A DNA stretch of 64,000 nt, taken from positions 22,672-86,671 of the forward strand of contig NZ_VOBR01000011.1 in NCBI RefSeq assembly GCF_007845675.1, given 5' to 3'. This document shows, in pieces, positions 40,628 through 49,578 of the stretch. Positions within the stretch are counted from its first letter, which is position 1. Every line of letters starts with the position of its first letter. Made by a program: the position numbers and the translations under genes. Below the pieces are notes generated by a model. The model was given only the letters and a program-made list of their open reading frames with translations, had not been told where the DNA came from and ran no database searches. Source of the stretch: Lentzea tibetensis. GTDB lineage: Bacteria; Actinomycetota; Actinomycetes; Mycobacteriales; Pseudonocardiaceae.

Positions 40628-42409
40628 ATGACGCGTCTGATCGTGGCACTGGCCCTGCTGCTTCCTCACGTGACCGCCGCTGCCGCCGCCGCACCGGACG
40701 GGCAGTGGTTCGACGGAGCGGAGGTGCGGGTCTCGGACGGGGTGTTCCGGGACGCGCACGGCCGTGAGGTCGTGCTCAGAGGCTTCAACGTGTCGGGCAC
40801 GTCGAAGCTGGCGGAGCACAAGGGGCTTCCCTTCGCGAGCCTGGAGGAGGCCCGGTCGTCCGCGGTCGCGATGCGGAAGCTGACCGGCGCGAACGCGGTG
40901 CGGTTCCTGGTGACGTGGGCGTGGATCGAGCCGCAACCCCGGCAGATCGACCACGCGTACCTGGACCGGGTCGCCGAGCAGGTCGGCGCGTTCACCGACC
41001 AGGGCATCCGCGTGTACGTGGACTTCCACCAGGACCTGTACTCGCGGTACCTGTTCAACCCCGGCAGCTGGTACACCGGCGACGGCGCGCCCGAGTGGGT
41101 GGTGCGCGCCGGTGGCTATCCCAAGGAGTACTGCGGGATCTGCGTGCACTGGGGCCAGAACATGAAGAAGAACAAGGCGGTTCTCGACGCCACGTACGAC
41201 TTCTGGCACAACCGCGAGGTCACCACGGCAGCCGGCCCGATCCGGATCCGCGACGAGTTCGTGCACGCCGCGGGCGAGGCGCTGGGGCACCTGAAGTCCG
41301 CGATGTCCGCCGAGGCGTTCCGGCTCGTGCTCGGTGCGAACCCGCTCAACGAGCCGTACGCGGGCCGCTACGACGACGGCCAGACCAGCCTCGCCTGGGA
41401 GCGCGACCTGCTGTGGCCGTTCTACCAGCACTTCCGGCAGCGGATGGACGACGTCGGCTGGGCGGACAAGGCGGCGTTCGTCGAGCCGCTGGTGTTCTGG
41501 AACCAGAACGTCGGTTTCTTCGCCGAGCCGGGCGGGTTCGACCTGGTGCCGCCGCTCGGCGACCGGTTCGTGTTCAACTCGCACTTCTACGACGGCAAGG
41601 CGCAGTCCGGTGTCCTCAAACCCGGCAAGGCGCGCGACGGCGAGTACTCGGTGGACTTCAGCCGGATCCGCGACCGCGCGGCCGCGATGGGGACGACCGG
41701 GATCGTGTCCGAGTTCGGGCACCCGGTCTCCGGGTTCACCTCCGACAAGAACACCAGTGTCCTGAAAGGGATGTACCAGGCGCTGGACTCCCGCGTGCCC
41801 GGCGCGCGGTGGTGGAGCGAGGCGGCCGCGTCCGGTCCGGTGCTCTCCGGCAGCCAGTGGCACTGGGACATCAACTACGGCCGGCACAAGGAGCTGATGA
41901 ACAACAACCCGGACAAGGTGCTCACCGACGGCGACGCGATGAACGACGAGCACTTCTCGGCCGTGCGGTTGGACGGCGGGCCGGTGCTCAACGTCGACGG
42001 ACGCGTGGTGGACCGGATGTTCCCGCGCGCGGTCGCTGGGAAGACGATCGCGTTCACCTACGAGGACCGGGCGCAGGACGGCAAGAACGTGTTGTCCTGG
42101 AACCAGATCCCGGCGTCCATGCCCGCGGTCAAAGCGCTCGTCGGTGCCGGTCAGTTCGGCGTGCTGGTGTGGCGGTCCAACGGTGTGGCCGCGCCGACCG
42201 AGCTGCACCTGCCCGCGTCGTTCAGCTCGCCGACGGTCGTGAGCGACGTGCCGTCGACGGTCGCTCCGGAACCGGGAACGCCCGGCGTGCAACGGCTTCT
42301 GCTGTCCACACAGGACACCGGACTGCACTTCGCGCTCGTGACCAACTCGGCGGGACCGGTGGAGGCGGCCCGCGCCGAGCTGGCCACGTGGGTGAGGACT
42401 GTTGGCTAG
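40628..42409 (+). CDS. Secreted GH5 glycosidase (endoglycosylceramidase-like)
   Basis: 593 aa with a Sec signal (about 1-22, ending in an alanine run). GH5 TIM barrel: RGFNVSG, NAVRFLVTWAWIEP, VDFHQDLYSRYLF, then NPLNEPYAG with the acid/base Glu and IVSEFGHP with the nucleophile Glu. The HQDLYSR segment and the extra C-terminal beta domain (about 490-593) fit the endoglycosylceramidase branch better than plain cellulases. It would cleave glycosphingolipid- or sterol-glucoside-like substrates outside the cell. Stop overlaps the convergent metallopeptidase stop by 4 bp (CTAG). Confidence 0.9.
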   Translation: MTRLIVALALLLPHVTAAAAAAPDGQWFDGAEVRVSDGVFRDAHGREVVLRGFNVSGTSKLAEHKGLPFASLEEARSSAVAMRKLTGANAVRFLVTWAWIEPQPRQIDHAYLDRVAEQVGAFTDQGIRVYVDFHQDLYSRYLFNPGSWYTGDGAPEWVVRAGGYPKEYCGICVHWGQNMKKNKAVLDATYDFWHNREVTTAAGPIRIRDEFVHAAGEALGHLKSAMSAEAFRLVLGANPLNEPYAGRYDDGQTSLAWERDLLWPFYQHFRQRMDDVGWADKAAFVEPLVFWNQNVGFFAEPGGFDLVPPLGDRFVFNSHFYDGKAQSGVLKPGKARDGEYSVDFSRIRDRAAAMGTTGIVSEFGHPVSGFTSDKNTSVLKGMYQALDSRVPGARWWSEAAASGPVLSGSQWHWDINYGRHKELMNNNPDKVLTDGDAMNDEHFSAVRLDGGPVLNVDGRVVDRMFPRAVAGKTIAFTYEDRAQDGKNVLSWNQIPASMPAVKALVGAGQFGVLVWRSNGVAAPTELHLPASFSSPTVVSDVPSTVAPEPGTPGVQRLLLSTQDTGLHFALVTNSAGPVEAARAELATWVRTVG

Positions 42410-44237
42410 CCGGTGCCGCGGACGTACGCCCACGCCGTGCGGTTGACGGTGTCCTCGACGCCGCTGAAACCCTCACCGGGGCTGAACGCGTCCTCGGTGA
42501 AGTCGACGTCCGGGTCGTCCGCCGTGCCACCGACGCCGTCCGGTCCGACGCCGAACATCCGGTCCGGGTTGCCACCCGGATCCATGATGCCGTGCACGTC
42601 GCTGCGCGGGTCCTGGTGCCAGTTGCCCGCCATGTGCCCGGCCTCGTGGGAGACGATGTTGCCGACCGCGCGGCCGATGAACCCGATCCGGTCGCTCTGC
42701 GGCTTCAGATAGGTGTTCAACGACCACGGCACGCCCGCGGGCGAGCTGATCTCGTCGAGCAGGACGAGCGCGGTCTCCTCCTTGCCGAAGTTGCCCGCGT
42801 CGATGGACTCCGCGATGCCGATCGTCTGGATGCCGGACTCGAGCGTCGTGCCGCCGACGACCACGCGGCTCACGTTCGGCTGGCCCCACGGGTCGGAGTG
42901 GTCGCGGCTGTTGAGGACGCGCACCGCGAACCGCGGGTTGGTGCCCTTGGCCGCCATGTCCTTCTCGATGTTCTCCCGCACCGTCGCCACGACCGCGTCG
43001 ATCACGGCGTTCTCGTCGCGGGCCGTGAGCCCCCAGTTGGCGAGGAACCTCGACAGCGGCGAGAGGTCGCGCAGGCCACCGGACGGGTCGTAGATCCGGG
43101 TGTTGACGCGGGCGCCGTCGAAGTCGAGGAAGATCGTCTGCACGGTCCCGCGCGGCGTGGTCTCGGTGCCGGGGCGGAATGCCTCGATCCTCGCCTCGTA
43201 CGCGCCCTCACCGGCCTCGACGCCGACGACGTAGCGCCCGGCCTTGGGTGCCACGAAGTCCACGACGGCGTTGCCGCCGCCGGGCAACGGCGAGTCGATG
43301 GCGTAGATGGCGGTGATGTCCTGCGACGACCCCATCACCTCGCGGCCCGCCGGGTCGTACACCGCGAGCCGCGAGCCCGAACCGCTGAGCGAACCGCCGA
43401 GCACGTCGCCCGCGCGCAGGTCGACCGCGTAGTAGTCGAGGTCGCCGTGGCTCTTGCCGCTGGTGATCCGCAGGTCGTACGGCCCTTCGGTGCCGACACC
43501 CGACCCGGTGCCCGGCTTCTTCGGGTCGGCCGGAACGCGTGCGCTCCCGCCGCACCGACCTGGACGAAGAACGTCCTGCCCGGCATCAGCTGGACGGTCA
43601 TCCTGGCGTCGGTGGTGCCCGGCGTGTTGTCGGCGATGCTCCAGATCGCCCCCTGGTCGTCCCACAGGATCAGGAACGTGTCGAGGTCACCGGTCGGTGT
43701 GCTCGTCTCGAACGTCACCGACGTGCCGGCGGCGCCGGTGAGCCGGTAGAAGTCGAAGTCACCGGTGCGGTCGCCTGCGCTGCCGTGCGGCCCGTCGCCG
43801 ATCGTGCCGCTGGTGCGCAGCGACGGCCTGCTGCCGGGGATCCCGGTGTCGCTCGCGAGCGGGATGGCGTCGTTGGTCTCCGCGAACGCGGGCACCGTCG
43901 GGATCGTCTTGTCCGGCGCGAGGTTGCCGGTGACGGTGACCTTCTTCTGGGTGCCGAACCCGGTGATGCGTTCGGCTTTCGCGAGGGTGTCGTTGCCGCC
44001 ATTGGTGCCGACCGCCTCGCGTTCGGCGTGGGTCAGCGGTGGCTTGCCCTGCTTCTGCACCCTCGCCTGGGCTTTCGCCGCGCGGTTGCGCGCGACCTGC
44101 GCCCAGTCGACGTTCCTGGGATTGCTCGGAAAGGTGAGCAGCGGGTCCGCCTGGATGAGCGGAACCCGTTCGTCGGCCACGGCCTGCCCGCTCATGAGAA
44201 GCGATGCGGCGGCGACCAGCGCCAGTAGTTTCCCCAT
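42406..44237 (-). pseudogene. Frameshifted secreted zinc metallopeptidase with pre-peptidase domains
   Basis: Two overlapping frames form one protein of about 600 aa. The upstream frame (start 44237, with GGGGGA ribosome site) has a signal peptide, a propeptide and a PPC-type domain (DFDFYRLTGAAGTSVTFE; TFLILWDDQG). It is intact to about 43530 and then runs into Arg/Thr-rich nonsense. The other frame picks up the same protein from ADPKKPGTGSG with a second PPC-like domain and the catalytic part, SHEAGHMAGNWH (HExxHxxGxxH zinc site) and a later GIMDPGG Met-turn-like motif. A single-base change near 43525-43555, in a GC-rich stretch, explains it. Either a true frameshift or a sequencing error. 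Confidence 0.85.
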
Positions 44238-44320
44238 GTGATTCCCCCGAATCTGAGACTCAGCTCAAGGAAACCGCCTTGCGGCGCGGGATTCGCAGGT
44301 TTTCGCCGGTGTTGGCCTGT

Positions 44321-44854
44321 TCAGGACGCGCGGTAGCGCAAACCGTCCATCAGCAGATCCAGCATTCGGCCCGCCTGCTCACGCTGTTCGGGCTCCCCGG
44401 CGGCGAACGCGATGCCGCTGAGCGACGCCAGCACGTCGACCGGGTCCGAGTCGGAGCCCGCGCTCTCCAGCAACGGGCTGAGCGCTTCGATGAGCAGGGC
44501 CTTGCTCTGCGCGTAGGGGTTCACGCCGGACGCGATGACGGCCTTGAGCGCGTCGGCCATGCCGCGCTTGGTCGTCATGTAGTCGAAGAACCGGTCCATC
44601 CACGCCCGGACGGCCTCGTCGGCGGGCAACGACGCGAGCAGCTCCGGGGCCGCGTCGCACAGCTTCGCCAGCTCGGTGCGGTAGACCGCCTCGATCAGCG
44701 CCTCGCGGGTGGGGAAGTGGCGGTACAGCGTGCCGATCCCGACACCGGCGCGCTTGGCGACGGCGTCGAGCGTCACGTCGGTGTCCCCGTGCGTGAACGC
44801 GTCGAGCGCCACCTCCAGCAGGCGGTCGCGGTTGCGTTGGGCGTCGGCACGCAC
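44321..44854 (-). CDS. TetR-family transcriptional regulator
   Basis: 177 aa from the GTG at 44854, which has AAGGAG just upstream; the frame runs further but has no better start. HTH: VTLDAVAKRAGVGIGTLYRHF. The C-terminal helical domain resembles the group that controls neighbouring dehydrogenases. Divergent from an SDR gene across two copies of CGGAGG-2 nt-CCTCCG, the probable operators. Confidence 0.92.
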   Translation of the reverse strand: MRADAQRNRDRLLEVALDAFTHGDTDVTLDAVAKRAGVGIGTLYRHFPTREALIEAVYRTELAKLCDAAPELLASLPADEAVRAWMDRFFDYMTTKRGMADALKAVIASGVNPYAQSKALLIEALSPLLESAGSDSDPVDVLASLSGIAFAAGEPEQREQAGRMLDLLMDGLRYRAS

Positions 44855-44889
44855 AGGACTCCTTGATGTGACACAGGACACAATGAAAA

Positions 44890-44935
44890 CGGAGGACCCT
44901 CCGCTTAGTGTGGACCGTAGCGGAGGAACCTCCGC
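44890..44935. promoter_or_regulatory. Two tandem TetR operators
   Basis: CGGAGG-AC-CCTCCG at 44890-44903 and GCGGAGG-AA-CCTCCGC at 44920-44935, each followed by GCTT(C)AGTGT. Centres are 31 bp apart, about three helical turns, placing two dimers on one face between the divergent TetR and SDR starts. Confidence 0.88.
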
Positions 44936-44959
44936 TTCAGTGTACAGACGGGGAACATC

Positions 44960-45877
44960 ATGACCACGGGGTTCAACGCACAATCAACGGCAGCCGAGGT
45001 CGTAGCGGGAATCGACCTGACCGGTCGCCGGGTCGTCGTCACCGGTGGCTCGTCGGGGATCGGGGTGGAGACCGCGCGGGCACTGGCGGGCGCCGGTGCG
45101 GACGTGACGCTGGCCGTCCGCGACCTCGCGGCGGGGCAGCGCACCGCCGTCGACATCACCGCCACCACCGGCAGGCCGGTCGGCGTGGCCCGGCTCGACC
45201 TGTCCGACCAGGCGTCCGTCGCGGCGTTCACGGCGAACTGGGACGGTCCGCTGCACATCCTGGTCAACAACGCCGGCGTCATGGCCACGCCGCTGACCCA
45301 CACGCCCGAGGGCTGGGAGCTGCAGTTCGCGACCAACCACCTCGGCCACTTCGCACTGACCAACGGCCTGCACCGCGCGCTCGCGTCGGAAGGCGCCCGC
45401 GTCGTGTCGGTCAGCTCGGCCGGGCACCTCGGGTCGGACGTCGTCTTCGACGACATCCACTACCGGGCGCGCCCGTACAACCCGTGGGAGGCGTACGGCC
45501 AGAGCAAGACGGCGAACATCCTGTTCGCGGTCGAGGCCTCGCAGCGGTGGGCGGCCGACGGGATCACGGTCAACTCGTTGATGCCGGGCGTGATCCGGAC
45601 GAACCTGACGCGCCACATCGACGAGGAGGAGCTGAACCGGCGCATCCGCGAGCGCGCCACCGCGATCGTGTGGAAGACGGTCGAGCAGGGTGCGGCGACC
45701 TCGGTGCTCGTGGCCACCTCGCCCGCGCTGGACGGCGTCGGCGGGAAGTACTTCGAGGACTGCGCGGAAGCCGGGCTCAACGTGCCCGGTGAGCGGACCG
45801 GCGTCGCGCCGTACGCGATCGACCCCGAGTCGGCCGCGCGGCTGTGGAAGGTCTCCGAGGAGATCTTGGCAGGCTAA
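44960..45877 (+). CDS. Short-chain dehydrogenase/reductase
   Basis: 305-aa NAD(P)-dependent oxidoreductase, WW-oxidoreductase/retinol-dehydrogenase-like. Cofactor motif VTGGSSGIGVET, LVNNAGV, catalytic Ser in VSVSSAGH, and YGQSK (YxxxK). Substrate unknown. Expression is probably controlled by the divergent TetR protein through the tandem operators. The stop overlaps the stop of the convergent pyrD-like gene by 4 bp. Confidence 0.92.
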   Translation: MTTGFNAQSTAAEVVAGIDLTGRRVVVTGGSSGIGVETARALAGAGADVTLAVRDLAAGQRTAVDITATTGRPVGVARLDLSDQASVAAFTANWDGPLHILVNNAGVMATPLTHTPEGWELQFATNHLGHFALTNGLHRALASEGARVVSVSSAGHLGSDVVFDDIHYRARPYNPWEAYGQSKTANILFAVEASQRWAADGITVNSLMPGVIRTNLTRHIDEEELNRRIRERATAIVWKTVEQGAATSVLVATSPALDGVGGKYFEDCAEAGLNVPGERTGVAPYAIDPESAARLWKVSEEILAG

Positions 45878-46938
45878 GCGTCCACGCCGACGACGTCTCC
45901 GATGCGGCGGACTCCGTCGCGCTCCAGCAGCGCGGCGAGTCCGTCGTTGACGTCTTTCGCCACGCCGGGGCCGCGGTAGACGAGCGACGTGAACAGCTGC
46001 ACGAGCGAGGCGCCGAGCCGGATCTTGCGGTAGGCGTCCTCCGCGGTGAACACGCCGCCGGACCCGATGATCGAGTATCGGCCGCGGTCCATCTTCCGGT
46101 GCAGCGCCCTGATCGTCTCGTCCGCCCGGCGCTGGGCGGGTTTGCCGGACACCGCGCCCGGCAGGTCGCTGGTGATGCCGTGCGGCTTGCCCGCCGGGAG
46201 GTTGATCGCGAAGCCGTCGACCTCGTTGGACTGCCCGACGGTCTCCAGGAACACCTCGAGCGCCCGGTCGTCGGCGAACGGGGCGACCTTCAGGAACAGC
46301 GGGCGGGTGATCGTCAGCTCGCTCAGCAGCAGCTTCAGCCTGCGCGGCTCGTGGAAGAAGCCGCGGCCGTCGCTCGTGTTGGGGCAGCTCAGGTTCAGGC
46401 ACAGGTAGTCGGCGTGCTCCTGCAGCCTGCGCACCGACCGGACGTAGTCCGCGATGATCGCGTCCTCCGGATCCTCGGTGCCGCGGTTGGTATTGACGAT
46501 GTTGACGCCGACCGGGACCCGCCTGCTTGCTCGCCCCAGCCGTTCCGTGACCTCGTCCGCGCCGTCGTTCGGCAGGCCGTAGTGCACGACGATCGCCTCG
46601 TGCTCGGGGAGCCGGAACAGCCTGGGCCTGGGGTTTCCGCTCGACGGGTCGGCCGAGACCGAGCCGATCTCGACGTGGCCGAAACCCAGTGCGGACAGCG
46701 TGTTCACCGCCCGGCCGCTCTTGTCGTAGCCCGCCGCCAGACCGAGCGGAGTGCGCAGCTCGAGGCCGGCCACGGTCGTTTCGAGGCTGTCGTGCGCGGA
46801 CTCGTACCGGCGCGCGATCGCGTTGACGGTGTGCGTGGACGTGCCGATGCGCTCCGCGAACCGGATCGACCGGTCGTGGATCCATTCGGGGTCCGCCCGG
46901 AACAGGACCGGGCGGACCAGACGTCCGTAGGTGCTCAC
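45874..46938 (-). CDS. pyrD: Dihydroorotate dehydrogenase, class-2-sized
   Basis: 354-aa FMN enzyme of pyrimidine biosynthesis, oxidising dihydroorotate to orotate. The N-terminal extension (YGRLVRPVLFRADPEWIH) and the segment PLGLAAGYDKSG match membrane-associated, quinone-linked class 2 enzymes. GSVSADPSSGNPRPRLFR is the FMN/substrate loop and IGSGGVFTAEDAY the phosphate site. The catalytic-base segment reads NLSCPNT, with Cys where class 2 enzymes normally have Ser (NxSSPNT); Cys is typical of class 1. It could be the housekeeping enzyme or a paralogue. No other pyr genes are near. Confidence 0.88.
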   Translation of the reverse strand: MSTYGRLVRPVLFRADPEWIHDRSIRFAERIGTSTHTVNAIARRYESAHDSLETTVAGLELRTPLGLAAGYDKSGRAVNTLSALGFGHVEIGSVSADPSSGNPRPRLFRLPEHEAIVVHYGLPNDGADEVTERLGRASRRVPVGVNIVNTNRGTEDPEDAIIADYVRSVRRLQEHADYLCLNLSCPNTSDGRGFFHEPRRLKLLLSELTITRPLFLKVAPFADDRALEVFLETVGQSNEVDGFAINLPAGKPHGITSDLPGAVSGKPAQRRADETIRALHRKMDRGRYSIIGSGGVFTAEDAYRKIRLGASLVQLFTSLVYRGPGVAKDVNDGLAALLERDGVRRIGDVVGVDA

Positions 46939-46966
46939 CGCCTCCCAGGGTAAGCGCTTTCCACCC

Positions 46967-48271
46967 TCAGGGCGCGATGCCGACGTCGCCTTGACGTTCC
47001 CACTTCCGCTGCTGCGCGGCCGTCAGCGCGGGCCAGTGCAGGCCACCGGGGCGCGGGTTGACCCGGCTCGCGTAGGACCCGGGGGAGTAGGCCGGGTCGA
47101 AGAAGCAGCCGGTGCCGTACTTCGCGTCGGCGGCCGGGCAGGCCGCGGCGATGCCCCGCGGCGTGGGCTTGCGGCCGGTGCGCTCCCACTGCGCGAGTGC
47201 CCGGATCGCGCTGGCGTACTCGGCGTCGCTCAGCGCGCTGTGCTCGGCCTCGGTGGTGAACGTCTGCACGAGGTTGTCCCGGCCGCGCATGCTCGCCCGG
47301 TAGGCGGCCTCGTGCTCGACGAACGCCGTGGGGTCACCGATCGCGTGCACGGTGAGGATCGGGATCCGGGCGGTGCCGGTGATGTCGCTGTCGTAGGACA
47401 GGTCCCGCCTGGCTTTCGGGTCGGCGTCGAACCGCGCGATGGTTGCGTTGAGTTTCAGGTCGTCGTGCGAACCGGAGTAGCGCACACCCTTGTTGCTGAA
47501 CGGGTTCCGGTCACCGAGTCTGGTGTGGACGATGTCGCGGAACGTGAACGTCGCGAAGTTGAGATGCGACGCGAGCGCGCTCTCCGGGACCTTCGTGACA
47601 CCGAGGATGTCGTCCAGGTTGCGCTGCTGCACCTCGGTGCGGACCGGCGTCTGGTAACCGGTGCACTCCTGGAGCTTCTTGCGCAGCTCGGCGCTCGTCT
47701 GCGGGTCGTGCTTGCCGCAGTAGTACTCGTAAACCGCCTTCAGGTCGACGCGGTAGTCGTAGCCGCGCGACCCGCCCGCGAGAACACCGCTGGTCAGCAG
47801 TGCGGCGTCGTAGCCGCGGTAGATCTCGACGGCCTTCGCCGCGACGTTCCCGCCCCACGACTGGCCGTGCAGGATCGTCTTGCGCGGCCTGCCGAACCGC
47901 TGCGTGAACAGCTTGCGCACGTTCTCCGTGTCCTCGGCCGCCATCCGCGTGCCGTAGCCGCCGCGCCGGTACGACGAGCCGATCCACGCGTAACCCTCGC
48001 GGACCATCACGTTCCACCGCGCGAGGTCGTCCCTGCTGCGCTCCGGTGTCGGTGCGCCGAGGTCCGGCCCGCCGTGCGCGTGCACGACGAGGGAGCGGTT
48101 CCACGCCTGCGGGACGGCGATCGTGTAGAACGCCCCGTTCGCGTCCTGGCCCTCGTAACAGGTGGTCGTGGCGGGGAGTTCGGCCGGACACGGGCTGGTG
48201 GTCGCGTCCACTGGCGCGAGGATGCTGGCTGCGAGCGCGACGGCGAGCACGGCAGGTGTCATGACCGACAT
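46967..48271 (-). CDS. Secreted alpha/beta hydrolase
   Basis: 434 aa with a signal peptide (about 1-23). Oxyanion segment HAHGGPD, nucleophile elbow HGQSWGGN, candidate acid in HAIGDPTAF, and late His in EAEHSALSD. Several Cys suggest disulfides in an exported protein. The conserved-looking tail (CFFDPAYSPGSYASRV) I do not recognise. Substrate unknown; esterase or peptidase are both possible. Starts at 48271 and 48262 are equally good. Confidence 0.8.
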   Translation of the reverse strand: MSVMTPAVLAVALAASILAPVDATTSPCPAELPATTTCYEGQDANGAFYTIAVPQAWNRSLVVHAHGGPDLGAPTPERSRDDLARWNVMVREGYAWIGSSYRRGGYGTRMAAEDTENVRKLFTQRFGRPRKTILHGQSWGGNVAAKAVEIYRGYDAALLTSGVLAGGSRGYDYRVDLKAVYEYYCGKHDPQTSAELRKKLQECTGYQTPVRTEVQQRNLDDILGVTKVPESALASHLNFATFTFRDIVHTRLGDRNPFSNKGVRYSGSHDDLKLNATIARFDADPKARRDLSYDSDITGTARIPILTVHAIGDPTAFVEHEAAYRASMRGRDNLVQTFTTEAEHSALSDAEYASAIRALAQWERTGRKPTPRGIAAACPAADAKYGTGCFFDPAYSPGSYASRVNPRPGGLHWPALTAAQQRKWERQGDVGIAP

Positions 48272-48410
48272 CGTGTGGCCGCCGTCACGCCGCGTTCCAG
48301 ATCGTCAGGCAAAACTTGGGGTTCGCCTGACCTTGGAAACCCCTTGGCGGACCACGGCGACCACTGCTACTTTTCCGGCGGCCGTGCGAGAGACCGAGGA
48401 GGTGGTACCC

Positions 48411-48461
48411 GTGAACGTATCGACATGGGTGCTCCCCTCAGGGGTCATGGTCGGGCGATAG
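48411..48461 (+). CDS. Possible 16-codon leader peptide
   Basis: GTG start with GAGGAGG 8 nt upstream, reading MNVSTWVLPSGVMVGR then TAG. It lies 45 bp before a hydrolase gene. GTGCTCCC inside it can pair with GGGAGCGC after its stop (8 bp, one G-U), so it may regulate the downstream gene. A strong ribosome site is the main support. Confidence 0.4.
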   Translation: MNVSTWVLPSGVMVGR

Positions 48462-48506
48462 GTCGTCCGGGAGCGCCGTTCAAGTGCACTCCTGAAAGGC
48501 ACGACC

Positions 48507-49238
48507 ATGCAATTCACTTCCGAACAGCGCTTCGACGACGGCGTCCTCGAACGAGAATTCACCCTCGGCGAGATCCCCGGCATCCTGTGGACGCCCGGAT
48601 CCGCATCCGCACCGGCGCCGCTGATCCTGGTCGGCCACCCCGGCGGACTGCGCAACATGTACCCCCGCCTGGCGGCCAGGGCCCGGCACGCCGCGGCGGA
48701 GGGCTACGCCGCGGCCACCATCGAGCTCCCGGGGAGCGGTGACCGGCCCCGTTCCTCCGCCGCCGAGGAGGCCCGCGCCGACCTGCGCCGGGCAGTGCAG
48801 GCCGGCGAGCCGGTCGCCGACGAGATCGTCGACCGGCTCGTCCTCCCGCTGGTCGACCAGGCGGTCCCGGAATGGCAGGCCGCCCTGGACGCCCTTCTTT
48901 CGCTGCCCGAGATCGGCGGCCCGGTCGGGTACTCGGGAGGGGTGATCTCCATCGGCGTCCGGCTGGCGGTGGTCGAGCCGCGCATCTCGGCCGCCCTTCT
49001 GTTCGCCGGGAGTTTCGTGCCTCGCAGCATGTTCGAGGAGGCCCGGCAGGTCACCATTCCGCTGCAGGTCCTGCTGCAGTGGGACGACGAGGGGAACGAC
49101 CGGCAGATGGCGCTGGACCTGTTCGACGCGTTTGGTTCCAAGGAGAAGACGCTGCACGCCAACATGGGTGGGCACACCGGCGTTCCGGCATTCGAAGGGG
49201 ACGACGGGAATCGGTTCTTCGCCCGGCACCTGAAGTGA
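48507..49238 (+). CDS. Alpha/beta hydrolase (dienelactone-hydrolase-like)
   Basis: 243-aa cytoplasmic hydrolase. LVGHPGGLRNMYPR precedes the helical cap; the nucleophile elbow is GYSGGV, acid candidate in LLQWDDEGND, His in MGGHTGVP near the C-terminus. ATG start after GAAAGG. Similar short hydrolases are annotated as detoxification enzymes in actinomycetes; the substrate is not evident. Followed by a 14-bp hairpin. Confidence 0.85.
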   Translation: MQFTSEQRFDDGVLEREFTLGEIPGILWTPGSASAPAPLILVGHPGGLRNMYPRLAARARHAAAEGYAAATIELPGSGDRPRSSAAEEARADLRRAVQAGEPVADEIVDRLVLPLVDQAVPEWQAALDALLSLPEIGGPVGYSGGVISIGVRLAVVEPRISAALLFAGSFVPRSMFEEARQVTIPLQVLLQWDDEGNDRQMALDLFDAFGSKEKTLHANMGGHTGVPAFEGDDGNRFFARHLK

Positions 49239-49279
49239 GGCCGGTCGGCAGCGGACGATAGGGGCTGTCGGCCACGATG

Positions 49280-49319
49280 CCGCTCATCGAGGATGGTCCC
49301 GGCCTTCCTCGATGAGCGG
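49280..49319. terminator. 14-bp-stem hairpin terminator
   Basis: CCGCTCATCGAGGA (49280-49293) pairs perfectly with 49306-49319 over a 12-nt loop, 41 bp after the hydrolase stop. No U-tract. Confidence 0.7.
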
Positions 49320-49400
49320 TGCCGGGCTTCGTTACCGGGCTTCGTCATCCTTGTGTCCCGCCTGCCGTTGTGGCTCGTTTCCTGCTCGCTGTGGCTTGCG

Positions 49401-49567
49401 GGGTTGCCGGGCTGCGCCCGGACCACGAGTGATGCCTCCTCTGTCGGCGTCACTCGTACCGGATTCTTGGGTGGCGTGGCACCGTGGTCCCGATCCGGCG
49501 GTCGGCTTTCGTTGTTTGGTTCCGCTGGCTCCGTGGTCGCCGGGCGGTGGCTCGCCTTTTCGTTCTT
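49401..49567 (+). repeat. Left 167-bp inverted repeat
   Basis: Begins GGGTTGCCGGGCTGCGCCCG and ends CTCGCCTTTTCGTTCTT. It is the reverse complement of 50791-50957, apart from one change near 49442 and a small cluster near 49473-49479. It ends 12 bp from the HNH stop. Confidence 0.9.
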
Positions 49568-49578
49568 TTCTTTGTTTG

